Positions 31,770-40,776 of a stretch of 63,597 bases of DNA are shown in pieces. The position numbers and the translations under genes are program-made. The stretch is taken from contig JAUIEZ010000009.1 in NCBI GenBank assembly GCA_030429665.1, forward strand, positions 1-63,597, read 5' to 3'. Origin of the DNA: Gammaproteobacteria bacterium (lineage in GTDB: Bacteria > Pseudomonadota > Gammaproteobacteria > Arenicellales > CAJQKF01). Numbering within the stretch: the first letter of the stretch is position 1; each line of letters starts with the position of its first letter. The notes beneath the pieces are model-generated. The model did not search any database. It was not told where the DNA came from and worked only from the letters and a program-made list of their open reading frames with translations.

Positions 31770-33281
31770 CTACCGCCAGTAGTTCTCGCAGGTGAACGAA
31801 AACATACCGAAGGTGACATTCTGATTCAGCGGTGTGTTGGTTCCGAAGGTACTACCGCTTTTTGAGACATATATCGGACCTCTCATTTTCTCGACGTTGT
31901 TACCGTCCGGCTCATTTGTCTCATCCTCCATTTCCACCTCCATGTCGTAACCCGACAGCTTGTTGTAGCTGTATCTCGCGATACTCGTGGCGAATCCTGC
32001 CTTCGCTCCATCACTGAAACTGCCTCCATTCCAGTCGACGATCGCACCGTTGGCTACGGTGTTCAGTCCTACCCGGCCCATCGTCCAGGTATCGCCGTAA
32101 TGTCCGCCGATGCCCCCGAGTACCGCGCTACCGGCCGCGCCCTTCAGCACCGCAGTGAAATCGCCTCCAGTCGCGACCATCGTACCGATAACGCCTGCCG
32201 CGGCACCCCCGGCCGCGCCTCATAGAGTGAAGGCAGCACCCGAGATGGCGGCGCTGGTGGATGTGCCCGCAGCCCAGATGACCGTGTTGCTGACAGCGCC
32301 GTATGTGACCACCGCCGCGACGATCGCAATTACCGGCAGAGCCTTTTTATGCCACTTGTTCGCCTTCTTGATCTGCCGCGCCAGCTCTCTCCACTGCCAG
32401 GCCTGGTGGATCACCCCGTTGATGCGCTTTTGCGCTCCCGCCGACAGGCCGATGTCCATCTTTCCGGTGCCAATGGCGTAGAGTTCCTCGCGGCTAAAGT
32501 TGCGGTTGATGTGCGGTAACTCCGCCCGTATCAACATATTGGCGCTCGCGTCGTTCGCCCGCTCGTGCGCCCTGGCCTGTGAGTGCGTCTAGTTAACGTT
32601 CGTCGGCCGCGGTTTGTTGAACAGCTCGCCGGCAATGTACTGCCATGTCTCGGCACCCGACAGGTGTCGCGGGATGTTGGGGTTCCAGTTGAAGTATCCG
32701 CTCGGGTCGGTGCCGTTGAGCGGGGAGTTCCACAGGTAGCTGTAGCGGTTGTGGCTCTGGGTGTTGAGCGGCGCCTGGATGAAGAGGTCGGCGGAGATGA
32801 AGCGGCCGATGCCGGGATGGTAGACCCGTCCGACCATGTGCACCAGGCCAACACCCACGAGTTCGCGGTGACCGGTGAAGCCGCGGCTGGTGATGTTCAC
32901 GAGGTGCTCGGCGGAAGATAGGTTCGGGTCGTAGACGGCGCGGCGGCGCTGGCCGAAGGGGTCGTAGCGGTATCGCTCGATGAGATAGCCGTGTTCGTCG
33001 CTTAAGGCCACGACCGAACCCGGGCAGTCGCCGTGCAGGTAGTGGGTGTCGGGGGAGTCACCCGTGTCGTGTTAGATGACCGCGATCACCGCACCGCCGT
33101 AGGTGACGTTGTAACGCGCCTTCTCGCCGCTCGTCGTAACCACGTGTTCGTATAGACCACCGACATAGCAGGTGGAGCGTTCGACGCGTTAGGTGAAGGC
33201 AGCGGCGCTATCGTCCGTCGGCGTCCCGATCAGCTCACCAGTGCCGATGTTGATGGCGAGAGTAAACACACCATAGCTTCA
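31770..33281 (-). pseudogene. RHS repeat protein, C-terminal remnant with five in-frame stops
   Basis: A single minus-strand frame encodes the RHS core end and its C-terminal region, but is cut by stops at 33279-33281 (TGA), 33189-33191 (TAA), 33072-33074 (TAA), 32589-32591 (TAG) and 32220-32222 (TGA); it closes at 31770. Read through, it gives RSTCYVGGLYEHVVTTSGEK, HYLHGDCPGSVVALSDEHGY, RYRYDPFGQRRR, RVYHPGIGRFISAD and LNGTDPSGYF, the hallmarks of RHS/YD-repeat proteins. Past the core, blocks such as GAAGGAAAG and GGIGGHYGDTW occur in many RHS tails. There is no frameshift; the decay is by point mutation. The large N-terminal part is missing. Confidence 0.9.
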
Positions 33282-33505
33282 ATCTATCGATATTGCGAAT
33301 AGACCACGCGTTGAGTCTCAACACGGATTGCGTTGTAAAAACACGCCGTAAAAACGGTGTTACAGCTTCGAATAGCGACTGAATCGCTACACCTGTTTAC
33401 TTACGGTGAGTGACTTCATCCCGTCGCGCGTGTGCATGCGCTTGCCCATGCCGCAGCCGTGCTGGCATGATCTCGTTCCCTCGAAATTACACGGCATAAG
33501 AATCC
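33282..33505. other. AT-richer region upstream of folD
   Basis: No RHS homology or gene is visible beyond 33281. An imperfect hairpin (AACACGCCGT/ACGGTGTT) lies around 33340-33362. The segment probably holds the folD promoter and marks the 5' deletion point of the RHS gene. Confidence 0.4.
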
Positions 33506-34402
33506 ATGGGAGATCGTGACCTGCGCGGCAAACCAGTCGCGGACCAGATACTTGACGATATCGGATCGGAGATCGCCGGGTTGGCGAAGGAAGGCTGGAG
33601 TCCGAAACTCATGTCCATCACCATCGGCGAGCAATCGGAAGTGGACGTTTACGTGCGCAACCAGCGCCGCGCCGCGGAGCGCGTCGGCATCGCATTCGAG
33701 AACCGGCGCTACCCGGCGGACGTGACCCAGGAAGAGGTCAAGGTGGGCATCGAGGCGATGAACGTGGATCCGCGCGTGACCGGCATCATCCTGCAAAGAC
33801 CGGTGCCGCCGCAGATATCGATCAAGGCACTGCAATCGGCGGTGCATCCGTTCAAGGATGTCGAGGGTCTGAATCCGGCGTCGATCGGCAACATCGTCTA
33901 CAACGAGCTGGACCTCGCGCCCTGTACCGCGGCGGCGTCCGTGGAGCTATTGCGCCGTACGGGACTTCCCCTGGAGGGACTGGAAGTGGTGGTGATCGGG
34001 CACTCGGAAATCGTCGGCAAACCCATCGCCTTCCTGCTCATGGCCGAAGGCGCGACGGTGACGGTGTGTCACCACATGACACGCAGCGTGCCCATTCACT
34101 CGCGTCGCGCCGACGCCATCTTCGTCGCCGTGGGTCGGGCGCGATTGATCACCGGCGAGATGATCAAGCCGGGCGCGGCGGTGATCGACATCGGCATCAA
34201 CGTCGAGGCCGGCGACGACGGCAATCGCATCGTGGGAGACGTTGACTACGCCACCGCGTCGGAAGTGGCCGGCTGGATCACGCCGGTGCCCGGCGGCGTG
34301 GGACCGGTGACCGTGGCCATGCTGATGCGCAACACGCTGGTGGCGCTGAAACAGCAGAAAGTCGCCTATGGAAAGGAATACGCGCCGCGCGTGATGCGCT
34401 AG
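33506..34402 (+). CDS. folD: FolD-like methylenetetrahydrofolate dehydrogenase, variant active site
   Basis: A 298-residue FolD homologue. FolD normally oxidises 5,10-methylene-THF with NADP and then hydrolyses methenyl-THF. The fold is clear: LQRPVPPQISIKALQ, VVVIGHSEIVGKPIAFLL, VIDIGIN and ITPVPGGVGPVTVAML. However, the catalytic lysine that follows the conserved tyrosine (YVASK in E. coli) is Gln53 here (YVRNQ), and the Asp of the DVDG block is Glu120 (KDVEGLNP). Gln97 is kept. Loss of the lysine abolishes cyclohydrolase in the human enzyme, so this is probably a dehydrogenase only. A standard folD may exist elsewhere in the genome. Confidence 0.85.
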   Translation: MGDRDLRGKPVADQILDDIGSEIAGLAKEGWSPKLMSITIGEQSEVDVYVRNQRRAAERVGIAFENRRYPADVTQEEVKVGIEAMNVDPRVTGIILQRPVPPQISIKALQSAVHPFKDVEGLNPASIGNIVYNELDLAPCTAAASVELLRRTGLPLEGLEVVVIGHSEIVGKPIAFLLMAEGATVTVCHHMTRSVPIHSRRADAIFVAVGRARLITGEMIKPGAAVIDIGINVEAGDDGNRIVGDVDYATASEVAGWITPVPGGVGPVTVAMLMRNTLVALKQQKVAYGKEYAPRVMR

Positions 34403-34406
34403 GCGA

Positions 34407-34844
34407 CTATCCCGGCGTGTTCTTCTCCACCCAGCGTTGACGTTCGCCGAGGTTTTCCCGCTTCCAGAACGGGGCGCGGTGCTTGAGTTCCTCCATGACG
34501 TCGCGGCAGACCCTGAACGCCTCGGCGCGATGGACGCTCCAGACCGATACCAGCACGATGTGCTCACCGGGCTCGACGTGTCCCACACGGTGCAGCACGA
34601 GCAGCTCCAGCACCCCGGCGCCCTCGCTGCACTCGGTGCACAGCCGCTCGAGTTCCTTTTCGGTCATGCCGGGATAGTGTTCGAGAAACATGCCCTCGAC
34701 GGTATCGCCTTCGTTGAAATCGCGCATGGTGCCGACGAAGACCGCGTTGGCGCCGGCCTTGCCGGCGAGATCTGCGCGCCGGCGCGTGAACGCCCCCAGT
34801 TCGGCGTAGGGGTCGTAGGGCGTCTCTCGAAGCTCGATGATCAC
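34407..34844 (-). CDS. moaE: Molybdopterin synthase catalytic subunit
   Basis: Large subunit of molybdopterin synthase, which inserts two sulfurs into precursor Z using MoaD thiocarboxylate. The 145 residues include FVGTMRDFNEGDTVEGMFLEHYPGMTEKEL, HRVGHVEPGEHIV and the catalytic KHRAPFWKRE block. It follows moaD after 10 bases and converges with folD with a 4-base gap. Confidence 0.95.
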   Translation of the reverse strand: MIIELRETPYDPYAELGAFTRRRADLAGKAGANAVFVGTMRDFNEGDTVEGMFLEHYPGMTEKELERLCTECSEGAGVLELLVLHRVGHVEPGEHIVLVSVWSVHRAEAFRVCRDVMEELKHRAPFWKRENLGERQRWVEKNTPG

Positions 34845-34854
34845 GGCGCGACCT

Positions 34855-35082
34855 TCAGCCGCCGGTCACCGGCGGGAAGAACGCCACTTCGTCGCCATCG
34901 GCGATCGGCGCGTCGACATCGGCATAGGCCTGGTTGATGGCGACGCGCACGTGAGGATCCAGCGGCAGCGCGGTGGCCTGGGACCAGAGTTCGCGGGCGT
35001 TGGCCGCCGGCGTCTCGATATCGAGCTGACCGGCGCCCACCTGCTCGCGCAACGAGGCAAAGAATCGTACGGTGACGCTCAT
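34855..35082 (-). CDS. moaD: Molybdopterin synthase sulfur-carrier subunit
   Basis: A 75-residue ubiquitin-fold protein ending in the functional Gly-Gly (FFPPVTGG), which is activated as a thiocarboxylate. It starts MSVTVRFFASLREQVG. moaE follows, and moaB is divergent 120 bases away. Confidence 0.95.
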   Translation of the reverse strand: MSVTVRFFASLREQVGAGQLDIETPAANARELWSQATALPLDPHVRVAINQAYADVDAPIADGDEVAFFPPVTGG

Positions 35083-35202
35083 GGGTTCATTCGTCCGTGC
35101 CTGAACGGGTTATGATGACCGGATAGGGGTTCGGGTGTCTCTTTTACCACGTCCCGGGGCGGCGATCGACGTCCGCCTCGAGGCTCATTGTAATGCATTG
35201 AC

Positions 35203-35721
35203 ATGAAAAGAAATTTCATTCCCGTAACGTTTTGCGTACTGACCGTCTCCGATACCCGCGGCGAGGCCGAGGACAAGTCGGGCAAGCTGCTCGTCGCCCG
35301 CGCCACCGACGCCGGCCACGTGCTGCACGAAAAGGCAATCTGCCGGGACGACGTCTACGACATTCGCGCCATCGTGTCCCGCTGGATTGCCGAACCCGGC
35401 GTGCAGGTCGTCCTGACCACCGGCGGCACGGGCGTCACCGGCCGCGACGGCACGCCCGAGGCGGTGACCCCACTGCTCGACAAGGTCGTCGACGGCTTTG
35501 GCGAGATGTTCCGGATGATCTCCTACGAGGAGATCGGAACCTCTTCGTTGCAGTCCCGCGCGCTGGCGGGCGTCGCCAACGGCACCTACGTGTTCGTTCT
35601 GCCCGGTTCGTCGGGCGCCTGCGCCACGGCCTGGGACAAGCTGGTCGCGCAGCAACTCGACTACCGCACGCGTCCGTGCAACCTGGTGGAATTGATGCCG
35701 CGACTGCTGGAAGGCCGCTAG
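35203..35721 (+). CDS. moaB: MoaB-type molybdopterin adenylyltransferase-like protein
   Basis: A 172-residue MoaB/Mog-family protein that binds molybdopterin. [36 protein letters not shown] and the [17 protein letters not shown] block match MoaB. In many bacteria this family adenylylates molybdopterin before metal insertion. The ATG at 35203 is the first in frame. With moaD-moaE it forms a divergent cofactor locus that could serve the molybdopterin oxidoreductase at 48135-50189. Confidence 0.93.
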   Translation: MKRNFIPVTFCVLTVSDTRGEAEDKSGKLLVARATDAGHVLHEKAICRDDVYDIRAIVSRWIAEPGVQVVLTTGGTGVTGRDGTPEAVTPLLDKVVDGFGEMFRMISYEEIGTSSLQSRALAGVANGTYVFVLPGSSGACATAWDKLVAQQLDYRTRPCNLVELMPRLLEGR

Positions 35722-35744
35722 CGCGTTGCCTGAAGCCCGGCGCG

Positions 35745-36368
35745 CTACCCGTCGACGGGCAGATCGTGTCCGAGCCGGTTGAAGAACTGGTACAGGAAGC
35801 GGTAAGTCAAGCCCCAGACCACGCGCGGGTCATGCTTGTCGACGCGGATGCCCGGAAAGCGCCGGTTCTCGGCGCGCCAGTCGACCTCCACCCGGTTGCC
35901 CCGGTCGACGAGGCGGGAAACCGGCACGCGCTCCACCGCGGCCACCTCGTAGTTGGGTCTGACGGGCACGGCTTCATCGAGCGCGTAGACGAAGCAGGAG
36001 ATCACCATGCCCTCGGAGGTGCCGCCTGTTCGACCCTTCAGGTCGTCGAGCCGGCCAATGTAATGCCCGGGTTCCAGGGCGACGCCGATTTCCTCCAGGG
36101 TCTCGCGCACCGCCACCGCCTGTTCGTCGGCGTCCCGCGGCTCGCGGCGTCCGCCGGGAAACGCCATCTGTCCGGACCAGGGGTCGCCGTTCTTGCGCGC
36201 GCGCTCGATGAAAAGCACCGAATGCTCGTCCCCGACGGGCTCGAGAATCATCGCCACCGCGGCGTGAAGCGCGGGCTCGACGGCGTGTACCACCGGCCGA
36301 CGCTTGTCGAGGGATTGTTTCAGGCGGGACAGGTCGATGGTTTCGAGCGCGGTCTTCGTCTCCGTCAC
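35745..36368 (-). CDS. Nudix hydrolase, CoA pyrophosphatase type
   Basis: A 207-residue Nudix enzyme with the box MAFPGGRREPRDADEQAVAV followed by RETLEEIGV, the NudL/UPF0035 form that cleaves CoA and related compounds. The conserved SVLFIERARKNGDPWSGQM precedes it. GTG at 36368 was chosen as start because it overlaps the stop of the upstream gene (GTGA) and leaves a family-length protein; the open frame extends much further into that gene without homology. Confidence 0.88.
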   Translation of the reverse strand: MTETKTALETIDLSRLKQSLDKRRPVVHAVEPALHAAVAMILEPVGDEHSVLFIERARKNGDPWSGQMAFPGGRREPRDADEQAVAVRETLEEIGVALEPGHYIGRLDDLKGRTGGTSEGMVISCFVYALDEAVPVRPNYEVAAVERVPVSRLVDRGNRVEVDWRAENRRFPGIRVDKHDPRVVWGLTYRFLYQFFNRLGHDLPVDG

Positions 36369-37045
36369 CAGTGAAATCCCGCCCCCAGGATGAAGCCTTC
36401 GCTCTCGGCGGTATTGGAACTGCCGCCCTCGTCGAAGTCGAGTTTGAAGCGCCGGAATCCCAGCCGCACCGAGACGAACGGCGCGGGCTCGAAGGACAGG
36501 CCGGCCTCGAACTCCTGGCCCTCGAGGTTCGAACGGGTACCGACGTCGTCGAGTTCCGGCAACCAACTGGTGTGGCCGTACAGCGACAGCGACTCGCCGA
36601 CCCCCACGCGCCCACCGGCGGTAAGACGCGGGCCGGAGGACGATTCGCCGCTGTCCAGCCCGATGGACTCCCAGCCGGCACCCAGCGAAATGAAGCTGTT
36701 GTCGCTCAGCGAGAAAAAACGGCGCTTGAAGTCGATGCTGGTGTGGTCGGAATTGTCGATGCCGATGTCGTCGAGCGAGGACTCGTAGCGCGCGCCGCGT
36801 ACGCCCCACTGCCGACTCAGCCAGATCTCCGTGAATCCGTTCGGCGTACCGGGATCGCCAAATAGTCGGGCGGCGGTCCCGCTGTCGTAAGCGTTCGTAT
36901 CGTAGGGGATGTGCCACCAGTCGAGGCCAAGATCCGTTTCAAGCGGATCCGCGGCACGGGCCGTACCACCGACTAGCGCGAGGCCGACCACGCAGCTGGC
37001 CAGGACGCACGATCTCGATAGTGTTACCGACAACGAATGATGCAT
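36365..37045 (-). CDS. Outer-membrane beta-barrel protein (YfaZ-like)
   Basis: A 226-residue exported protein: signal peptide (about 1-32, cleavage after ARA) and a mature part of alternating amphipathic strands ending FILGAGFHW. A terminal aromatic residue and the strand pattern are typical of outer-membrane barrels; YfaZ-type porins are the nearest match I recognise. Its stop overlaps the Nudix start. A 17-bp perfect palindrome lies 48 bases upstream of its ATG. Confidence 0.65.
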   Translation of the reverse strand: MHHSLSVTLSRSCVLASCVVGLALVGGTARAADPLETDLGLDWWHIPYDTNAYDSGTAARLFGDPGTPNGFTEIWLSRQWGVRGARYESSLDDIGIDNSDHTSIDFKRRFFSLSDNSFISLGAGWESIGLDSGESSSGPRLTAGGRVGVGESLSLYGHTSWLPELDDVGTRSNLEGQEFEAGLSFEPAPFVSVRLGFRRFKLDFDEGGSSNTAESEGFILGAGFHW

Positions 37046-37092
37046 CGCGGTCGATCCCGTGAAACGTCCAACCTATTGACCCTTGGGCTGCT

Positions 37093-37109
37093 TAGTTTAC
37101 AGTAAACTA
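37093..37109. promoter_or_regulatory. Operator-like palindrome in the OMP/hslR intergenic region
   Basis: TAGTTTAC-A-GTAAACTA is a perfect inverted repeat with 8-base arms. On the minus strand its TAAACT is a possible -10 with TTAGAA 18 bases upstream as -35, so a bound repressor would block transcription toward the outer-membrane protein gene. Length and symmetry resemble TetR-family operators. No regulator gene is adjacent. Confidence 0.5.
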
Positions 37110-37323
37110 CGGCTGTATTCTAACCCTCGATCAAGGATCTGCTCCGCTTCCCGCGTTGGCGCCGTCCGCTGTCGATATCGAAAATTCAAAGCGTTAGCCT
37201 TCCGATCGTCGCGTCCTTGGGAACGCGCGTGGCCATGGCGTAATGATTCGCGTGTCCGAAATCATAGCGCCGAAGCGCGCAATGGTTAGAATCACGCATT
37301 GTTCAATTCAAGTCACGTTAGCC

Positions 37324-37734
37324 ATGAACGATTCCGTCGAGCATGCACCCGATGCCGTGAGACTCGATCGCTGGCTTTGGGCGGCGCGTTTCTACAAGAC
37401 CCGCCAGCTGTCCGCCGCGGCGCTCAAGGGCGGCAAGGTCGAGCACAACGGGCGCAAGGCGAAGCCGTCGCGCGAGGTGCGCGTGGGCGATACGCTCGTC
37501 ATTCGCCGCGACCGGTTCCGCTACGAGGTACGGGTCGCCGAGTTGCGCGAAAAACGAGTGGGCGCGGAGCTCGCGCGCCTCATGTATCAAGAATCCGAGC
37601 AAAGCATCGAGCAGCGGCGCCTGCTCGAGGAACAACTCGAGGCCAACCGGCGCACGGTGCGTTTCGCCGACGGGCGACCGGGCAAGAAGGATCGTCGAGT
37701 CATGCAACAATTCAAGCGCGAGGGCCTGTCATGA
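37324..37734 (+). CDS. hslR: Ribosome-associated heat shock protein Hsp15
   Basis: A 136-residue S4-domain protein that rescues 50S subunits carrying stalled nascent chains. VRLDRWLWAARFYKTRQLSAAALKGGKVEHNGRKAKPS is the S4 RNA-binding domain, and the C-terminal part is basic (DGRPGKKDRRVMQQFKRE). The ATG at 37324 fits homologues; a longer frame to 37243 exists. The stop overlaps the next ATG (ATGA). Confidence 0.92.
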   Translation: MNDSVEHAPDAVRLDRWLWAARFYKTRQLSAAALKGGKVEHNGRKAKPSREVRVGDTLVIRRDRFRYEVRVAELREKRVGAELARLMYQESEQSIEQRRLLEEQLEANRRTVRFADGRPGKKDRRVMQQFKREGLS

Positions 37735-38696
37735 GCGACGCACTGCGCAGCGTCTTCCTGGATCGCGACACCGTGGATCGCGGCGATCTCGATTTTTCCG
37801 CACTCGATCGTGCGCTGCCGGACATGGCGTCCTACGGTGCCACGCCCCCGGACCTCACCATCGACCGGGTGGGCGACGCCGAGGTCGTGATCACCAACAA
37901 GGTGGTCATCGACGACGCGGTGCTCGAAGCCTGTCCCGACATCAAGCTCATCGTGATCGCCGCCACGGGAGCCAACAACGTCGCCCTGGAGACGGCCGCG
38001 CGGCGCGGCGTGGCGGTTTGCAACGCCAGGGACTATGCGACCAGCAGCGTTGCCCAGCATGTATTCACGCTGCTGCTGGCGCTGGGCCGCAATATCTGTC
38101 CCTACGCGCAGGCGGTGCGCGAAGGACGCTGGAACGAGAGCGAATTCTTCTGCCTGCTCGACTACCGCATCATCGACCTGCAGGAGAGAACCCTGGGAAT
38201 CATCGGTTACGGCAACCTCGGGCGGGCGGTAGCGAAGATCGGAGAGGCGTTCGGCATGAATATCCTGGTCGCGGCGCGTCCCGGCACCGAGCCGACCCGC
38301 GACCGGCCCGCCATGGACGAGTTCCTCGAGCGCAGCGACGTCGTCACCCTGCATTGCCCCCTGGTGCCGGAGACCCGTAACCTGATCGACGAGACGGCGC
38401 TGGGGAGAATGAAGCCCGAGGCGATCCTCATCAATACCGCGCGCGGCGGCATCGTCGACGAAGCCGCCCTCGCCCGGGCCCTGACCGAGGGCAGCATCGG
38501 CGGCGCCGGCCTCGACGTGCTGTGCGTCGAACCGCCGGACGGCAGCAGCCCGCTCATGCAACTGTCGCTGCCCAACCTGATCATCACGCCGCACAATGCC
38601 TGGGCGAGCCGCCGATGCCGCCAGCGACTGGTCAACCAGATGGTGGAGATCGTCGAGGCCTGGTCCGACGGCCGCGCCATCAACCGCGTGGCGTGA
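37731..38696 (+). CDS. D-2-hydroxyacid dehydrogenase (glycerate/hydroxypyruvate type)
   Basis: A 321-residue NAD(P)-dependent dehydrogenase. The Rossmann motif is LGIIGYGNLGRAV, followed by MNILVAARPG; the catalytic residues are in INTARGGIVDEAAL (Arg), LDVLCVEPP (Glu) and ITPHNAWAS (His). ATGANNVALETA and NARDYATSSVAQHVFTLLL fit the hydroxypyruvate reductase branch, but the substrate is inferred. It is coupled to hslR by a 4-base overlap, and hemW starts 1 base after it. Confidence 0.9.
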   Translation: MSDALRSVFLDRDTVDRGDLDFSALDRALPDMASYGATPPDLTIDRVGDAEVVITNKVVIDDAVLEACPDIKLIVIAATGANNVALETAARRGVAVCNARDYATSSVAQHVFTLLLALGRNICPYAQAVREGRWNESEFFCLLDYRIIDLQERTLGIIGYGNLGRAVAKIGEAFGMNILVAARPGTEPTRDRPAMDEFLERSDVVTLHCPLVPETRNLIDETALGRMKPEAILINTARGGIVDEAALARALTEGSIGGAGLDVLCVEPPDGSSPLMQLSLPNLIITPHNAWASRRCRQRLVNQMVEIVEAWSDGRAINRVA

Positions 38697-38697
38697 C

Positions 38698-39882
38698 ATG
38701 AACCTGGACGCCGAGCACGTCCCCCTGTCGCTCTACGTCCATTTTCCCTGGTGCGTGCGCAAGTGTCCGTACTGCGACTTCAATTCCCACGCCCTGCGCG
38801 ACGCCTTGCCGGAACAGTCCTACCTCGACGCGTTGCTGCTCGACCTGGACGAAGAGTTCGCGCATGTCCGCGGCCGACCGATCACCAGCATTTTTTTCGG
38901 CGGCGGTACGCCAAGCCTGGTGTCGCCCCGTGCCATCGGCACGGTAATCGACTTCGTCGCCGCGCGCGCCGCCCTCGACGCCGATGCGGAGATCACGCTG
39001 GAGGCGAACCCGGGTGCCAGCGACCGGGCTCGGTTCGGCGGCTATCGAGAGGCGGGGGTCAACCGGTTGTCGATCGGCGTGCAAAGCTTCAACAACCGCC
39101 TGCTCACACAGATCGGCCGCATCCATGACGCGCGGCAGGCGCGCGCCGCCGTGGAGGGCGCGCGCGACGCCGGCTTCACCGACCTCAACATCGACCTGAT
39201 GTTCGGCCTGCCGGGGCAGACCCGCGCCGACGCCGCGGCGGATATCGAGGCCGCCGTGGCGCTGTCGCCCGAGCACCTGTCCTACTACCAGTTGACGCTC
39301 GAGCCGAACACGCTGTTCCACGAGAAGCCACCGGTGCTACCCGACGAGGAAGAGATATTCGCCATGCACGAATACGGGCTGGAGCGGCTGCGCGGCAAGG
39401 GCTTGTTTCGCTACGAGGTCTCGGCATTCTCGCGCAGTGGCCACGAGTCACGCCACAACCGCAACTACTGGGAGTTCGGCGACTATATCGGCGCCGGTGC
39501 CGGCGCACACGGCAAGTTGACCGCCGCCGGCCGCGTGACGCGCTACACCAAGCCGCGCCATCCCCGCGAATACATGGGCCGCGGCGAACGTTTTCGCTCG
39601 AGCGAGACCATGGTCGGGGACGAAGAACTGGTGTTCGAGTTCATGCTCGGCGCGCTTCGATTGACGGAGGGTTTCACGCTCTCGACCTTCCATGCGCGGA
39701 CCGGCATCGACCCGGGGTCGATAGAACCGCGACTGGCGCCGCTGATCGAAGCGCGGCTGTTGCGACGAGCGGGCGAGCGGGTGCGCGCGACCGAGCGCGG
39801 CTACCTTTACCTGAACGAAATTCTCGAGGAATTGCTTCCGCCGCGCCGCGACGTGCCGGCGCAGTCGGAGGGCGCCGCATGA
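38698..39882 (+). CDS. hemW: Haem chaperone HemW (radical SAM)
   Basis: A 394-residue radical-SAM-type protein once annotated as oxygen-independent coproporphyrinogen oxidase and now known as a haem-trafficking chaperone. The cluster motif CVRKCPYCDFNSH places Cys19, Cys23 and Cys26. FFGGGTPSLVSP, RLSIGVQSFN and DLMFGLPGQT follow. True HemN has a different N-terminus, so HemW is preferred. The ATG at 38698 starts close to the motif, as in relatives. Confidence 0.92.
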   Translation: MNLDAEHVPLSLYVHFPWCVRKCPYCDFNSHALRDALPEQSYLDALLLDLDEEFAHVRGRPITSIFFGGGTPSLVSPRAIGTVIDFVAARAALDADAEITLEANPGASDRARFGGYREAGVNRLSIGVQSFNNRLLTQIGRIHDARQARAAVEGARDAGFTDLNIDLMFGLPGQTRADAAADIEAAVALSPEHLSYYQLTLEPNTLFHEKPPVLPDEEEIFAMHEYGLERLRGKGLFRYEVSAFSRSGHESRHNRNYWEFGDYIGAGAGAHGKLTAAGRVTRYTKPRHPREYMGRGERFRSSETMVGDEELVFEFMLGALRLTEGFTLSTFHARTGIDPGSIEPRLAPLIEARLLRRAGERVRATERGYLYLNEILEELLPPRRDVPAQSEGAA

Positions 39883-40094
39883 GCGGGCCCGCTTTCCGCG
39901 GAATCCGCGCGCCCGGCAGGCAGGAGGCGCCGAGCGGGCGGCCTGACGCGTCCCCACCGCGCCGCCGCGAACCAGCGCGTGGCATGACTCGCGTCGAGGG
40001 TGGAGACGGCGTGTGACGAGACGGCGGCACGCCGCACGGGGAGACGGGTCGCCCGATCCGCCTCCCTGCGCCGCGGGCGCCGCCGTGGCGGCGA

Positions 40095-40679
40095 TCAGCC
40101 GGCGAAGTTCTTCGCCACGAAATCCCAGTTGATCAATTGCCACAACGCGCTCACGTAGTCCGGGCGCGCATTGCGGTAGTCGATGTAGTAGGCATGCTCC
40201 CACACGTCGACGGTCAGCAGCGGTACGTCGTCGGTGGTCAGCGGCGTGCCGGCATTCGAGGTGTTCACGATGCCCACGGAACCGTCGGGCTTTTTCACCA
40301 GCCAGGTCCAGCCGGAGCCGAAGTTGTTGGCGGCCGAGGTGCCGAACTGCTCCTTGAACTTGTCGAACCCGCCGAAGGCGGCGTCGATGGCCGCGGCCAG
40401 GTCGCCGTCGGGCTGATTGTCGCTCGACGGGGCGCGCAGGCAGTTCCAGTAGAAGGTGTGGTTCCAGATCTGCGCGGCGTTGTTGAACACGCCGCCGTCG
40501 GATCTCTTGACGGTCTCCTCGAGGCCCATGTTCTCGAATTCCGTGCCCGGAATCAGTCCGTTGAGCTTGGTGACGTAGGTCTGGTGATGCTTGCCGTAGT
40601 GATAATCGATCGTTTCGGACGAAATCACCGGCTCCAGTGCGTTTTTCTCGAAGGGAAGCGGGGGCAACTCATGCGCCAT
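40095..40679 (-). CDS. sodB: Superoxide dismutase [Fe]
   Basis: Converts superoxide to O2 and H2O2 in the cytoplasm. From [10 protein letters not shown] it has 194 residues. Metal ligands are His27 ([12 protein letters not shown]), the His of [15 protein letters not shown], and Asp and His of [17 protein letters not shown] before IWNHTFYWN and the [12 protein letters not shown] block favour the Fe form. GGAG lies 15 bases upstream. It converges with hemW across 212 bases of GC-rich DNA without a gene. Confidence 0.96.
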   Translation of the reverse strand: MAHELPPLPFEKNALEPVISSETIDYHYGKHHQTYVTKLNGLIPGTEFENMGLEETVKRSDGGVFNNAAQIWNHTFYWNCLRAPSSDNQPDGDLAAAIDAAFGGFDKFKEQFGTSAANNFGSGWTWLVKKPDGSVGIVNTSNAGTPLTTDDVPLLTVDVWEHAYYIDYRNARPDYVSALWQLINWDFVAKNFAG

Positions 40680-40776
40680 GACGACGTTCTCCAATGGTTG
40701 AAAAGACAGAAGATAAGGAAGGCGCCGGACGTTCTCAAGGCCCGGCGCGAGGCAGGCGGCGGACGCGGCGGGCGTC

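Noticed and set aside
39883..40094. GC-rich gap between hemW and sodB with short frames on both strands
   Set aside because: No ribosome sites or homology; only GC-rich inverted repeats such as CGCCGCC/GGCGGCG.
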